From assembly GCA_029204225.1 (NCBI GenBank), contig CM055100.1, positions 22,254,248 to 22,318,247 on the forward strand: DNA of 64,000 bases. Direction: 5' to 3'. Position 1 is the stretch's first letter. Each line of letters begins with the position of its first letter. The translations under genes were made by a program, and so were the position numbers. Of the stretch, positions 23,243-34,274 are shown one piece after another. This stretch comes from Diphasiastrum complanatum (taxonomy: Eukaryota; Streptophyta; Lycopodiopsida; Lycopodiales; Lycopodiaceae). The notes below the pieces were generated by a model. The model saw only the letters and a program-made list of their open reading frames with translations, had not been told where the DNA came from and did not search any database.

Positions 23243-23828
23243 GTAGCAATGAAATGTTCTTCTTTTTCAACTTGTTTCAATGCACAAAGCACTCCTTTGA
23301 ACAACAACAAATGCTTTTAAAAGAAATCACCAAGATTTGAAATTATCTCACAAACTCTCTTCTAGCATTTACCAAGCAAATCAACACATAGAATCATGGA
23401 ATCTTGATCAACCTATGATCTATCCTCAATCTAATGACTTTTGTCACTTCCTAAGATTGAAACACACTCAAATGAAGTCCAACAACCTCACTATTTAGAG
23501 ATCCAATCAAAATTAGGTTTTTAACAAAATCACAAAAAATTGACTATTCCAAATCTACATGCAAATGCTGAAAATTTGATATGCAATTTATAAGCCACCA
23601 CTTAGGCTGAACCAATGATCTGAAAATCGGCCAAATCCAGTATGTAAACTCAAAAATTGGAATTGAACAAGTATATTGACTTATTTAGTGTTTTGATCTA
23701 CAAAAGATCCAATCTACAAAAGCAAAAAATCTGATTTTGGTGTAGAATCCTCTCTAGCATGCTCTAGACTTGATATCTTCACCAAATCATTGATAGATCT
23801 GATTTCTTCCTCATAACCTGAAACACAA
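23243..23828 (-). other. Copia A untranslated leader
   Basis: Non-coding leader between primer site and gag start, closely matching 41902-42488 in element B. Probably holds dimerisation and packaging signals; none can be pointed out. Confidence 0.7.
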
Positions 23829-23840
23829 GCTCTGATACCA
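23829..23840 (-). other. Primer-binding site, Copia A (tRNA-iMet)
   Basis: Minus strand TGGTATCAGAGC, the exact complement of the 3' end of plant initiator-Met tRNA, directly inside the LTR. Confidence 0.92.
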
Positions 23841-24345
23841 TGTGAAAGATTTCAGATCCTTAAGATCCAACTACTTGAATGATCTTTGGTTAGAAAGAGA
23901 AATACATTACCAATCTCACCAATGTAGAAAAATCAGCATCTACACACAAAATGAGATGCAAACGCTAATAGAATTTGATCAAACTTGAATGAAATGATAA
24001 AGTACTGTTGCTGTCCGTACAAAACCAGCAAGCTACTGTATTTCACACGTGGAGATCCGAAAATAGCAATTATAGATCATTCTACACATAAAATTGCATG
24101 CAATCACAAGTATAGTGCACCAATGGATAGTAGAACCCAAGAAAACCATGCATAAGCATGAAATGAGATAGAGAAGAGAGAAGATCACTCTCTCTACGAG
24201 TTACATCCTTTTATAGTAGGTCCAAACCCTATTTGGCCACTTGGCTTTCCCTCCAAAATGTTAACCTTATTAATTTTGGGTCTAGATTCAAAGTACCCAA
24301 TATTCAAATTTGAATCCACTCAAACTCGTCTTCTAACTTTTCCAC
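23841..24345 (-). repeat. 5' LTR of Copia A, outer end lost
   Basis: The inner end reads (+) TGTGAAAGATTTCAGATCC, the reverse complement of an LTR terminus. Similarity to the 599-bp LTR of element B (42501-43099) runs to about 24345 and then stops, so roughly 90 bp of the outer end are missing or replaced. Confidence 0.8.
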
Positions 24346-27035
24346 ACTTTTATAGTCTGAAAAATAATATGAAGCAAAGTATACGCTCATGTGAACTTTG
24401 AATGACATGGCTAGCTTAGATGTACAATGTCTTGTGATGGTGTAACTTGTTGTTTACATTTTTTCTTCTACCGTGCTTATGTGATGTTATAGAAAACACT
24501 CAAGTATTATGTGCTTATCTTCTTTTCATAGGCCTATTTGATTCTTTAACATCAGCTATTTCTACGGACTTAATGAGCTTTGATTATATTGGTTATTGCA
24601 ATGTGCTATTATCACATATGCATTACAAGAGTTATGTACAAACTATCCTTACATGCATAGTTAAAAAATTAGATTTGCATGTAACTTGATCTACACACAC
24701 ACACAACAACAACAACAACAACTACTACTACTGTGAAGTTTTCACACGTGTGGGGACAGTCCAAACAATGTGAATGATCTCCTAAAGTGTGAGTGATTGC
24801 ACATAGATTGGACACCAAAGAGATAGATTGATTCTAGCTTGGCAATTCTAAGGCAAGAGCACTAAATATATGCATGAAATATTCACCACTCATCATAAAC
24901 ATGTGAAGGCAACTTGAGATGAAAAAAAAACTAAGTAAAATTATGGCTTGCTCTCGGGTAGAGAGAGAATACAAGTATGGCTCGCTCCTCGGGTAGAGAG
25001 AGAGTGTGTCACAAAAACTGTAGAATCTCTAAATCTCTCCAAAAACTAAGTGTAGAATCACTCTCTCTCTCTCTCTCTCTCTAATAGTGTCTTGAGCACC
25101 AAGAGGTGTAGTCAACAAGCAATATGATTGGATCTCTTAGATATCACCTCTAAATTTGATTGGTCTAGTGACTTGGCATCTCATGCATATGATTGGACCA
25201 ATTCTATGGATCTCTCTCTTTTGATTAATCATATGAGAACATGACAACACAAAATTAGATGTCACTAGCTCTCTAATAGCAAGCCAAGTGTAAAGAGCCT
25301 ACACTACCTCGAGCTACACCATGGACTAATTTTGGCATAATCACCTACCAACAAGGGGTGAAAAAGTAAAAGTACTTACAAAACTCAAGATTAAGGCCTA
25401 TTGACTATTCAAACTCATCATAAATGAACTTAAGTGATTATGCCTACCCTCCACACATGGGAACATGCTCCACACATGTGAGATTTCACTATGTACACGA
25501 AATTGTCTTCACAACAACAACAAAAACAACAAAACTTTTGATTCCATTCATATTGAAACAATAAATTATGTAGTCATTTTTTAGGAGATCATCTTTTAGC
25601 AACATCACTTGTATCAACTAGATTAGCTTGCCAATTTAGGTTCTATTAAGATGGTTTTTGAAATTGTGGCCATTAATTCATATTGTAACATAGTTTGAGA
25701 ACTGTGGTGAACTTGGACATGGTATGGATATATGTGCCATTTTGTGGTAGGGTGGTTGCTTAGCTCTTAGTGGGTGGAAACATCGATTGTGATTGAATCA
25801 GATGATAATTTTATTTTAGCATGTAGAATTTTTTTCCTCAAAGTCCTATTCTAAGAGAAATTGAATGATTGCAGCCCCTTAGCCTAAATCTCACATGCCA
25901 AATTACAAGATACCTAGTCATACAATTGCTAATGTGGTTATTTGTGGTTTTATTGCTACGACAATTACGATTTTTGTCTTTCAAAAGATTGCAATATCTA
26001 GGAAAATTTGGTGTCCAAGGACAAATTCAACAACTACTTCTCCACAAGCACACCTTCCTAAGTTGGAGAGAAATTCATGGTCATTTGGTTAAAGTACATG
26101 TTTTAAGCTTAGAACAATTTACATCCACTTAACTAACCAATCACAGTATTCTAAAAAACCTTGGCACAATATCTTTGAGTTGATAAAGCTTTGCTGCATT
26201 TTAATTCAGTGGTTATAAATTACCCAAGGAAAACTAAGGGGAATAATGGTTCAGACCTCTCTCAAAATAAAAAGGCTCAAAGATTTTTATTAGAAGTATG
26301 AATATCAACAAAAGAGTTGTGTACAAGCAAATTTGAAAAGATGCATGAGATAGCACAAGATGTTAGATACGCATGCTTACTCTTCCAATGGGTTCAATCC
26401 GTGAACAATTGAGTGACTCTAAAAAGAAGCACCATCCAATCAAAACTTTTTGAAAGAAAATGTGTAACTAAATGTATTTGTTGAGATGCCTAGCATTATC
26501 ATCCAATTCTAAAATATTCTTCTAGGCTTGTGTACTGACAAGTAGATTTCATTACAACAATCTCATGTACATTCATGCAATTCTAATATACTCTACATTT
26601 TTTAAATGAATTTTGTGAATGATTTATTGTTGTTTCTACTTTTGAGAGTGAATCATATACTCTTTATTCTTCTTGTGTCTTATTGATTGAGTCAAAATGC
26701 TTATAACTATGGGTGTCTAACACACCTATTGATGTGAAATAAAATAATATTTAACCATTCTTTTTATTGATCTATGACCCAAGTGATAGCACAAACAGTT
26801 TGACACACTGTCAGGCAAGAGGACTTGCAAAATTGCACGACATGTAGAGATAACCAACATAAATGTCATAATCCTAAAATGAAACATAAACAAGCTTTAG
26901 ATCTGATTCATAATCATTTAGAAATAGGCTAAAATGATTCATAACTCGTAACTATGAAAAGATCATCACACTATCCACAAGCTAGCACAATCTCACGAGA
27001 AGACAAAGATACACTTCCTCTTCCAAGAAACTTCC
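24346..27035. other. 2.7 kb without recognisable gene
   Basis: AT-rich sequence. Short frames at 24447-24689 and 25869-26132 show no known motif. It contains microsatellites (CA/CAA/CTA at 24693-24732, CT at 25061-25082) and a ~33-bp duplicated block with GGGTAGAGAGAGA (24949-25005). Confidence 0.4.
24693..24732 (+). repeat. Compound CA / CAA / CTA microsatellite
   Basis: (CA)n, (CAA)n and (CTA)n run on directly in about 40 bp. Confidence 0.85.
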
Positions 27036-28140
27036 TGTTTTTATTAATAAAAGATGCGAAAACCCATCAGAGTACAAAGGAATGCATGTTGAAAGCGTAA
27101 AAGCCATAAGGCGAATTGAGATACTGTACTATAACAAAGCAACAATTTCACAGAGTATCTACATAAAGCCTACTGCTTGGTGTAAGTCGCTAGTTAAGAC
27201 AATTGGAAGTTTAGGTAGTGCAGGAGGCTGTGAAGCAGCCGTTCTTGCAACTACGGCACGTCGAAGTATTGCAAGTGTCTGAGTGCATTGTAAATCATAG
27301 AAATTTGTTGACGATAATAAGCCGTAATGATAGATAAAGGTGAGGCACCACGTCCTTGGAGTTTCGCTGCAAAAGCTGCACAAGATGATAGAAAATCATC
27401 GAATTTTTTATGCAGGCACCCATAAGTTTCCAAAGCAAAAGGAATAAAGTATTCTCCAGGAGTGCAATGTGAATAATCTCGCTCTTTATCTAGAGCTGCA
27501 TGAGAAACAACGGCACCCTGAGTAGTTGAAGCACGGCGAAGGAGGTCAGGCCGCGAAGGATCAGCAACAACAACATTTCCAAACGTGCGAATCTCCTCGT
27601 GCGAAAGAACAAGATCAACTCGACGCCGAGGCGACTTTGAATCGGACACAGGCAAGATGTGGGTCTACTCTAGGACAACATGAAAGTCGCACTCATGTGC
27701 AATAGATGCCAATACATCACAAATGGAATCATGAGTCGCAGTGCGCTCTCCGCCAAAAGGGCAATGCATGAGATGAGTGCCAATAGGATCAACAGGGTGA
27801 TCACAAGAACATTTTGTCAAACCAGCCAGCCCTGGATGAGGGAGACCCAACCTAACCCAAAGAGCAGTGAGAAACAACTCTGAAGAAAGGCGCAAGTGTG
27901 GAACAACAGGGCGCGCAACAAGCCAAGCACAGCACCCGGGCCTGCACAAGATAGAAGGCGAGCCCAAGTCTCATCGGAAGGTGAATCACTGAGAAGCTGA
28001 GTGAAAGCATGTGAGTGGAAGCACTCCAAAAGATACTTTTGAAAATGAGCACGTTGATGGCAAAGCAAAGTCTCAAAGGGAGGCAAAGAAGCTCGCACAG
28101 GTGGAGAGATGAGATCCTTGGCAATGGTTTAGTGTAATCA
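27036..28140 (-). pseudogene. C-terminal remnant of an RT-encoding element with possible restriction-like endonuclease
   Basis: Read leftwards from 28140: FETLLCHQRAHFQKYLLECF, then SPSDETWARLLSCAGPG, a frameshift near 27945, then LGLPHPGLAGLTKCSCDHP, GTHLMHCPFGGERTATHDSI, one TAG at 27665-27667, then SPRRRVDLVLSHEEIRTFG, NVVVADPSRPDLLRRAS, EYFIPFALETYGCLHKKFDD and a frameshift near 27275 into LAILRRAVVARTAA. The CxC...H...C cluster with following H, then RRxDLVL...VVVADP, is the order expected of a zinc motif plus PD-(D/E)xK-like core at the C-terminus of some RT elements. It stops abruptly at 28140, as in 5'-truncated retrocopies. About 120 bp after the reading frame lies TTATTAATAAAAA (minus, 27041-27053), perhaps the 3' end. 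Family assignment is from memory. Confidence 0.5.
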
Positions 28141-28141
28141 C

Positions 28142-28529
28142 TGATTACAAGAACAATTGGTTAAGCACGTTCTAACGACACTCAGTTTGTCGTAGACATC
28201 GTCCGTGGAGGTGGTTCTCCTCCTGGTACTTTGCTTGATCTCCTTTGTACTTGGAGCGTGAAGATCCGCCGTCTTTCGGTCTTTGGGTATTTCGAGCTTC
28301 ATGGCTTCATGTCTTCCTTCGGCCTTCGGCTCCCCCTTCGAGGTCCTTCGGTCTTCAAACTTCGCCTTTGAGTCTTTGTTCGTTTGACCTTCATGTCTTC
28401 GGGTCTTGGCCTTTGTTGAAACCGTTATGTAGGCGGTTATTGTTTGGGGCAGTTTCTGCCTGTGGGTAGTTCTTTTGTATTTCTGCAAACACGAACTCGA
28501 AAGCTATCAATGCTTTGTGGCTAGAAACA
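28142..28529 (-). repeat. Probable Copia 3' LTR (Copia C)
   Basis: Minus strand: purine run (AGAGGGAGCTGA), then TGTTTCTAGCCAC at 28529, ending near TTGTAATCA at 28142, about 388 bp. It has many CTTCGG-type short repeats (28270-28400). It lies right after the Copia C pol stop. The 5' partner was not found. Confidence 0.5.
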
Positions 28530-29110
28530 TTCAGCTCCCTCTGAAAGCGTGGTAGCTTTATGATTTCCAGACTCATCCTCTACATCTCGAACATCCCCTT
28601 GTCTAAGGGCTTAGTAAAAATGTCGGCCACCATTTGCTTCGCTCCTCGACTAGGTCTTCAATTCGTTTCTCTCAACTAGGTCCCTTATTAAATGATATTT
28701 GATTGCAATGTGTTTCATCCTTGAATGAAACATGGGATCCTTCGTCAAGTGTATGGCAGAAATATTGTCCACTTGCAGAATTAGAGGCTCATTGGTGGTT
28801 TCACCCAGTCCGTTGAGGAACTGTTTGAGCCATGTGATCTCGTTGGCCATCTTGGCGGCTGTGACATATTATGCTTCGCAGAATGACTGAGCAGTGATGG
28901 TCTACTTCTTGCTGACCCAGAGAATGGCTGCCTTTGCTGCGATGGTGCACCCTCCTGAGACGCTTTTACAGTTGTCCTTGAGTGATCCTTGAGTGATGCC
29001 CAACTTGCATCACTATAGGAGTGCAATTGGAATCTGGCATCACAGGAGTAACACAGGCTGAAATCTTTCCTTTTTTGAAGATACATAGATGTCCCGAACA
29101 TTATATACAT
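28530..29110 (-). pseudogene. Copia C RNase H fragment
   Basis: Minus-strand HSYSDASWASLKDH (start of RNase H), a rearranged middle, then ITWLKQFLNGLGE, LQVDNISAIHLTKDPMFHSR and HIAIKYHLIRDLVE, ending with a MVADIFTKPLDKGMFEM-like C-terminus near 28575. This is the standard Copia RNase H tail. Frames shift about 28850 and 28650. Earlier domains are missing. Confidence 0.82.
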
Positions 29111-29119
29111 GTATTGAAT

Positions 29120-29481
29120 ATCATATAGATGTCCAGAAGTCCCCTAGTAAGTGAGACAATTTATAAGTCATGAGAGACACAAATTCTCTCACATTGACGT
29201 GTTATGCGGATTTGTCACAACAGTGCTCAAGCAATTCACTGATAATAAAGTAGATGTTATACAAATGCTTTTCTTGTCTTGGATATTATTGAATTTCTTG
29301 ATGTTAAAATGTTATTAGTTCATAATCGGTTGTTTACTATTCATTCTGCACATTGGTTTGTCTTGTTGAATGTATAAACAATTAGACATATTTCAACGGT
29401 GTCTGTCTACACTTTTTGTAGGATTGTAGATCTGATCTAGCAAGTAGTAGTTAGCAGACAGAGTCGAATTCCATCCAAGCA
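29120..29481 (+). repeat. Possible Copia LTR end (Copia D)
   Basis: The stretch ending CCATCCAAGCA at 29481 is followed, after a T-run, by a primer site at 29495. The outer boundary near 29120 (TGTCCAGAAG) is a guess; no partner LTR was found. The element is cut off soon after the primer site. Confidence 0.4.
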
Positions 29482-29494
29482 TTTTTTTTATCAG

Positions 29495-29506
29495 TGGTAT
29501 CAGAGC
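29495..29506 (+). other. Primer-binding site, Copia D (tRNA-iMet)
   Basis: TGGTATCAGAGC on the + strand, exact match to the initiator-tRNA complement. A short non-coding leader follows before unrelated repeats. Confidence 0.8.
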
Positions 29507-29649
29507 ATTTGACGTTATAGATATCAATTTTTTTTCATCAGAAATGTCAGCAAGAATTGCACAATCTAGAATCAAAGTAGGAGGAAGAACGCAACGAGCA
29601 GCAGAAGGTAAGAGAGAAGAAGAAGAATATGGAGAGGGATAAGAGGCCA

Positions 29650-29805
29650 AGCTTCACATATGAGGGGGAAAAAAGCAACCCCCTCATCACACGCTTGGAA
29701 GGGTCTAGAGACATCACAACTTCGCACGTGAGGGGAGAAAAAGCAACCCCCTCATCACATGCTTGGAAGGGTCCTGAGACATCACGACTTCGCACATGAG
29801 GGGGA
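29650..29805 (+). repeat. Tandem repeat, ~88-bp unit
   Basis: Two near-identical units containing GAGGG(G)GAAAAAAGCAACCC, CTCATCAC and GCTTGGAAGGGTC, plus a third partial start (CACATGAGGGGGAA). It lies just before the tRNA-Asp-type LTR similarity. Confidence 0.8.
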
Positions 29806-30657
29806 ACTTTAGGGCATTTTGTGAGACTTTTAATGTCGCAGGGCCTAATAGTGAAATTAATAAAAGAGGTTCCAATGCTCCTCACTAGGATCTTGCATGA
29901 ATTGACTCAATGTTCCAACACAATAGCTTAGATCTTGTCTAGTAATGGCTAGATAGATGAGTGAACCATCTAGCTTCTTGTAGAGAGTAATGTCCTTGAA
30001 GGATCTTTCATTACCTCTTATAGTTAGCTTTACATGAGACACTGTTGGTGTATCACAAGCTTTTGTATCTAGCATATGAAATCTTTCTAGAATAGAATTA
30101 GCATACTTCTCTTGACAAATGAAAGTACATTGAGAAGATCTTTCAAAATGGTTCTCTCTAAAATTCAAATTCAAATAGTTAGGGAGGTAGAAATTGGGCA
30201 ACAGGATTTGAGGCCAAAGCTCTAAAATCCACTATATAGAGTGGTGGATTCAAGTTATTTTATACAAATTCTCTTCATTTCAATACAAGCAGGTTGGCCC
30301 TCTTATAAAATGGATATGGAATGTCCTTGCTCTCCATCTTTCCTCCTCTAACTCTCATGTTTTCTTTGGATTTGCTAGTTGTTGGATTTGATGTGTATTG
30401 GGACTGATTATTCTCATGTTTTTTGTGAGAGAGAAAGGGAGAGAGAGAGAGAAGAGTAAGTTTTTATCATTGTTGTGGATCTAGTGTTAATGAGTTTAGT
30501 GTTGGATATGAATCATATGCATATCCTGGATTATGAAATATGCTATCGCTCTCATGGGAACGAATCTCCGCATAACAACTAGTTAATCCTCGTCATCTCC
30601 TTGATTCTTGTGTGTTTGGATCTAGGGTTGAGAGAAGGATAGGAAATGCCGACTACA
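29803..30657 (+). repeat. Tat/Athila-like gypsy 5' LTR, interrupted
   Basis: Segments 29803-29880 and about 30225-30657 match, in the opposite strand, the LTR at 35787-36543 (shared GACTTTTAATGTCGCAGGGC and the later TTTTGTGAGAGAGAAA block). A Copia fragment occupies the middle (29880-30215). The end GACTACA is followed by a tRNA-Asp primer site. The outer start is lost. Confidence 0.72.
29880..30215 (-). pseudogene. Copia RT C-terminal fragment within the gypsy LTR
   Basis: Minus-strand CTFICQEKYANSILERFHML, then KDITLYKKLDGSLIYLAITR and DLSYCVGTLSQFMQDPSEEH. This is the RT C-terminal region of Copia (QEKYA..IL.RF.M...Y..L.GSL.YL..TR.D). It is about 110 codons in one frame with no flanking Copia domains. 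It is antisense to the LTR it interrupts. Confidence 0.82.
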
Positions 30658-30661
30658 ATTT

Positions 30662-30679
30662 TGGCACCGTTTCCAGGGA
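30662..30679 (+). other. Primer-binding site, tRNA-Asp type
   Basis: TGGCACCGTTTCCAGGGA, four bases after the LTR end. It resembles TGGCGCCGTTGCCGGGGA, the tRNA-Asp complement used by many plant Tat/Athila gypsy elements, with G-to-A and G-to-T changes. Confidence 0.78.
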
Positions 30680-31135
30680 GTTATGCCAATTTTTCAGTTT
30701 TGAGCATGCATGGATGGATGTTAGATTGCATTTAGGCATCTTGTTTTGGCATAATAGGATTAAAATTGCATTTTAGAGTTAAATTCGGAGATACCTTGTT
30801 TGATTTGAATGGATTTTCTTGTTTGAAATCTAATTTGATTGTTGAGAAGGGGAATCCATACAAATTATCCTTCTTAAGATCTATTTGGATCTAAGAAACC
30901 AGAGAAAACAAAGAAAATTGTTCATTTTCGTCATTTTGGTGAAAAAGGGGGCAAAATTGTCATAATCTTGATAACTTTTTGTTCCTTGGCAAAAACAAAA
31001 CAAAAACCATCACAAAACCACCAAAAACCCTAAAAAATAGAAAAAGAATCTTCGCCTGTTCTGTTGTACCTAGATCTAATCCAGATCTATTCACTACCAG
31101 GTTGGCAAAAGGTAATACAAAAAGTATAAGGCTAA
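30680..31135 (+). other. Gypsy leader, non-coding
   Basis: Leader downstream of the tRNA-Asp primer site with no coding sequence. It ends where the antisense Copia E begins. Confidence 0.45.
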
Positions 31136-31149
31136 AGTGACTGTTCATC

Positions 31150-32175
31150 TAGTTGTCCAAGGAGAACAAATTTCTTTGTGTTGTAAGAGTCGATGAACCA
31201 TTCTTGATGGCTTGTCGTGTGTTGTGTAGCTCCAGAATCGAGGAACCACTCCTTTGACTATTCGACATGGTGATGGCTCACCCATGAAGACTTCCTGCTG
31301 ATCATTATCTTCAATCTTCTGCTTGGTGTCGGCTGCATGAGCTTGCTGATCTGACTGCTTTTTCTTTTTGTTGTTGTTGAGCTTCAAGGCTCCACAGTCC
31401 TAGATCTCATGATTTGGTCTCTTGCAGTACCTTTAGAAGAGTCTTTTCTTGTTGTTCTAAGCAGGTGGCTGATTTTGGGACTTCTATGACTGCTTTTGAT
31501 TACTGTCAATTTGTCGAACAACTTTCTTCTTCTGTTGCTTTCTTGAACTCTTCTTGGAGAACAATGCTTGTGAGTCATTGATGGAGGATGAAGATGCTCC
31601 ACCTCTTCTTGTTTCCTCCTATAGCAACATGGTTATGACTCTGGATAATGTGATGTCTGAGTGTGTGGAAACAATCATCACCAGTTTTCATAGGGAGATG
31701 GTAAGCTTGACAAATAACAACATCAGAGTCTTCGATTATTGAACCTATTGATGCCATCTGATCCATTAGAGTCTTAAATTTATTTATGTGATTTTGAATA
31801 GAATCACCATCTGACATTCTGAGAAAGAAAAATTTTCTTCTCAGATGCAACTTCTTTCGATGATTGGGCTTTTTTGATGTGACCAATTTGTGTGTCGGAG
31901 ATGTTAAGGGTGATCAAGACAAAAGCCTTACCATCCATGAATTTCAATTTGGAAATGGCTTGCTCATCAACACTGGGAAGTAGTTCGACTCTAGCGACAA
32001 TTTCCCATAGTTCTTTGTCCATCAATACTACTCTCATTTTGAAGTTCCATAAATGGTAATTCGAACCATCCAGTTTCTCTACCATTAGAGCAGACTGTGA
32101 TTGTGAATCCATTTGGAATTTCAAGATGAGTATATGCAGATAGTAGATTAATATGACTGAAAACAATAATAGCAA
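31150..32175 (-). pseudogene. Copia E gag with start of protease
   Basis: From the start near 32110 it reads MDSQSQSALMVEKLDGSNYH, then LWNFKMRVVLMDKELWEIV, the UBN2/DUF4219 N-terminus of Copia gag. After a frameshift at about 31860 come LRMSDGDSIQNHINKFKTLM and MASIGSIIEDSDVVICQ. A knuckle-like YCKRPNHE, stop, DCGA lies near 31400. Near 31240 the SG(A)TQHT-like protease start can be made out only by shifting frame. Stops and frameshifts make it inactive. Confidence 0.75.
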
Positions 32176-32250
32176 CTACCTACACTCTATTAAAAAACAA
32201 TTGTTCCGATATTATATGCTCTAGTTCTGCCTTTAGGAATCAAAGAAGGT

Positions 32251-32262
32251 GCTATGATACCA
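32251..32262 (-). other. Primer-binding site, Copia E
   Basis: Minus strand TGGTATCATAGC, one change from the initiator-tRNA complement, directly inside the LTR ending CCCAACA. Confidence 0.82.
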
Positions 32263-33236
32263 TGTTGGGATTCGACAGGTGGATCAACCTTCAATTCTTG
32301 TTGCAACAAAAATGTCGCAACAAGGAATCCTCAGTGTATGAAACTAAGTCTATCGATTTAGTAATCAAATCAACTTTGAAGTCTGTCCTACTGATCACGG
32401 CTACTCGCTAGATCGACTAAGTCGATTTTCTAGCCATGCACAAATTACTTGATTACAGAGATTTGGCTTTGCGAAAGCATTGTATCAAAATGCAGTTCTT
32501 AGAGCCAGAAGATCGAACAATGTTATCAGTCATATAAAATGATAAAATCTACAGAACCGCATGAATCTGCAAGTATGAATCATGAAACCACCTTACACAA
32601 ACTAAATTGATGGAACAATGATAGATTAGTCATGTAGAGATACAATGTGATTGCAGAGTTGATCAGGCGCGTTCTTGTTAATATAATACTCTGTGATAAC
32701 AAAGAAGAAGAACAATACAATTGCGCTTTAAATGAAGTTACTGATCTTCTGATTCATCGATGTTAGATGAATATGTACATATGGCTAACTGATTAAAAGA
32801 ATGGTTAACTTTACAAATTAGAGATTAAGGCACTACTTGTTGTTGCACGTCGCTTTCAGTTGATATCTGATTCAGTTGGAGAATCTGTCCAGGCCGTGAC
32901 AAATGTACTTGTGAGCCACCAAATAGATGACATTGACGTTTGAAAAACTTTCGATGACATGGAAGTCGAGGACTTCGTAGCTTCCCTTTGATCAAATGTT
33001 GAAGTCGGAGACTTCGATGTCGATGAAGTCAATGTCATGGAAGTCAAAGTCTTCGATGTCGAGGGATGGCTCAAAAATTATTTGTAAGAAAAAGTTGATG
33101 TCGGTCATGTCGATGAAGACTGTCATCGACTTTTCTTTTATTTCTGCAAACGTCGCGACTATGCCAATGTTTACAACAATTAATAAATGAATCTAGATTT
33201 GCATGAAATAATGATGGAGAGGATAGAAATCCAACA
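32263..33236 (-). repeat. 5' LTR of Copia E, 974 bp
   Basis: Minus strand starts TGTTGGATTTCTATCC and ends GAATCCCAACA, so the ends are mirror images (TGTTGG.../...CCAACA). About 32930-33125 holds short repeats on GACTTCGATGTCGATGAAGTC. No 3' partner in the window. Confidence 0.8.
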
Positions 33237-33289
33237 CAAACAAGTCAAATGGCCATTTTACAATAGCTAGTTTTGCCAAATTTCTAGCA

Positions 33290-34039
33290 CTCTTCCTCAA
33301 AACTAAGCTATTTTTCTATCATAGATTTGCTTATAACATTGAGAGCTAATCTTAACTTAGCAAATGGTTCTCTTGCAATTGTCTTAGTAGAAGATCAGCC
33401 AAGCATTTTGATGTTGGTACATGCTCCAAATGGATCTCCCTTTCTTGGAATTTTTCTCGAACAAAATGGTGACAAACTGTAATATGTTTGCTAGCAAGAC
33501 TTTGAGAAGAGAGATTGTCACATTTGATTAAGAAAACATAATCATACCTGAGCACATGAAGCTCCATTAGCAACCTTTTGATCCACAATATCTCCTTGGT
33601 AGTTATTGTAAGCACCTTGTATTCAGGTTCAACCGAAAATAGAGAAATTGTTGCTTGTTTATTTGATAGCCATGAGATTGCTCCACCACCTATGAAACAT
33701 ACAAAAGCACTTGTGGATATTCTATTCACCTTTCAACTTGCAAAATTTGAGTCCGAGAAGGCAGATAAAGATAATGCATCCCCCTCATAAAGAATCCCAA
33801 AGTTTAGTGTTTGAGAGATATATAAGAATCCTCTTGGCCCAACCACATTAGTGAGCCTATGAGACTCCTATAAAGAGTGATATCCACTTTGGATGCTTGA
33901 TCACCTTTCATAGAAACTCTTACAAGTGGCTCCATAGGTCTTTCTACACTTTTACATTTTTGCATATTGAATCTTCTAAGAACATGATGAGCATAATATC
34001 TAGATTGACAAATGAAGCTATAATCTTTGGATCTAGTAC
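33290..34039 (-). pseudogene. Outer Copia element: RT C-terminus and RNase H (downstream half)
   Basis: Minus strand: RSKDYSFICQSRYYAHHVLR and ITLYRSLIGSLMWLG give the RT C-terminus. GGGAISWLSNKQATISLFSV, EPEYKVLTITTKEILWIKRL and HHFVREKFQEREIHLEHVPT give RNase H, ending LLLRQLQENHLLS and a stop. A segment between is deleted. The upstream half of the same RT lies 28.7 kb away at 62734-62995, and both sides meet in frame at a Thr codon inside the AGTAC duplication. This is therefore one Copia gene split by a nested insertion. Confidence 0.85.
34035..34039. other. Target-site duplication of the 28.7 kb nested unit (left)
   Basis: AGTAC immediately left of the 235-bp LTR. The same bases stand at 62734-62738, immediately right of its partner. 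Confidence 0.8.
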
Positions 34040-34274
34040 TTAGAATTTGCTTCAAACAGGAGCACAGATCATGCTACACAATAACACAGACCAAAAGCAC
34101 TCTCCACACCAAGAACACGTAGCAACCATATTGCTCAAAACCAAAATACATTGTACATATAGTTCTTCACTATGGCAACTCATGCATGGCCCAAGTTGCC
34201 ATTGACGGGATGCGTTTCCCATCGACTCGCCCCGTGGCAAAGCCAACTGATCCTTATCCACTGATAGGACCCAC
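34040..34274 (-). repeat. 3' LTR of the inner Copia element
   Basis: 235 bp. Minus strand begins (T)GTGGGTCCTATCAGTGG and ends GCAAATTCTAA. It matches 62499-62733 along its whole length. The ends are not the usual TG...CA, which leaves a one-base doubt at the boundary. Confidence 0.8.

Larger units (their letters stand above)
21236..24345 (-). mobile_element. Copia element A, 5' half
   Basis: Minus-strand Copia element with LTR (23841 to about 24345), primer site, ~600-bp leader, gag, protease and integrase. It breaks off inside integrase at about 21236, so RT, RNase H and the 3' LTR are missing. Its gag, leader and LTR closely match Copia element B (41233-43099), so both belong to one family. 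Confidence 0.88.
31140..33236 (-). mobile_element. Copia element E, 5' part
   Basis: Minus-strand Copia fragment: a 974-bp LTR, primer site, short leader, gag and the start of the protease region. It ends near 31140; integrase, RT and 3' LTR are missing. Confidence 0.82.

Noticed and set aside
24700-25500. Possible CRISPR-like or regular spacer array
   Set aside because: The repeats are simple microsatellites and one 33-bp duplication, with no regular repeat-spacer structure. The DNA is plant nuclear.
29857-33236. A single Copia element from the LTR at 33236 to the RT at 29885, with the Tat-like LTR inserted in it
   Set aside because: Order and strand would allow it, but no target duplication joins the two sides and the middle domains are missing, so the parts are listed separately.
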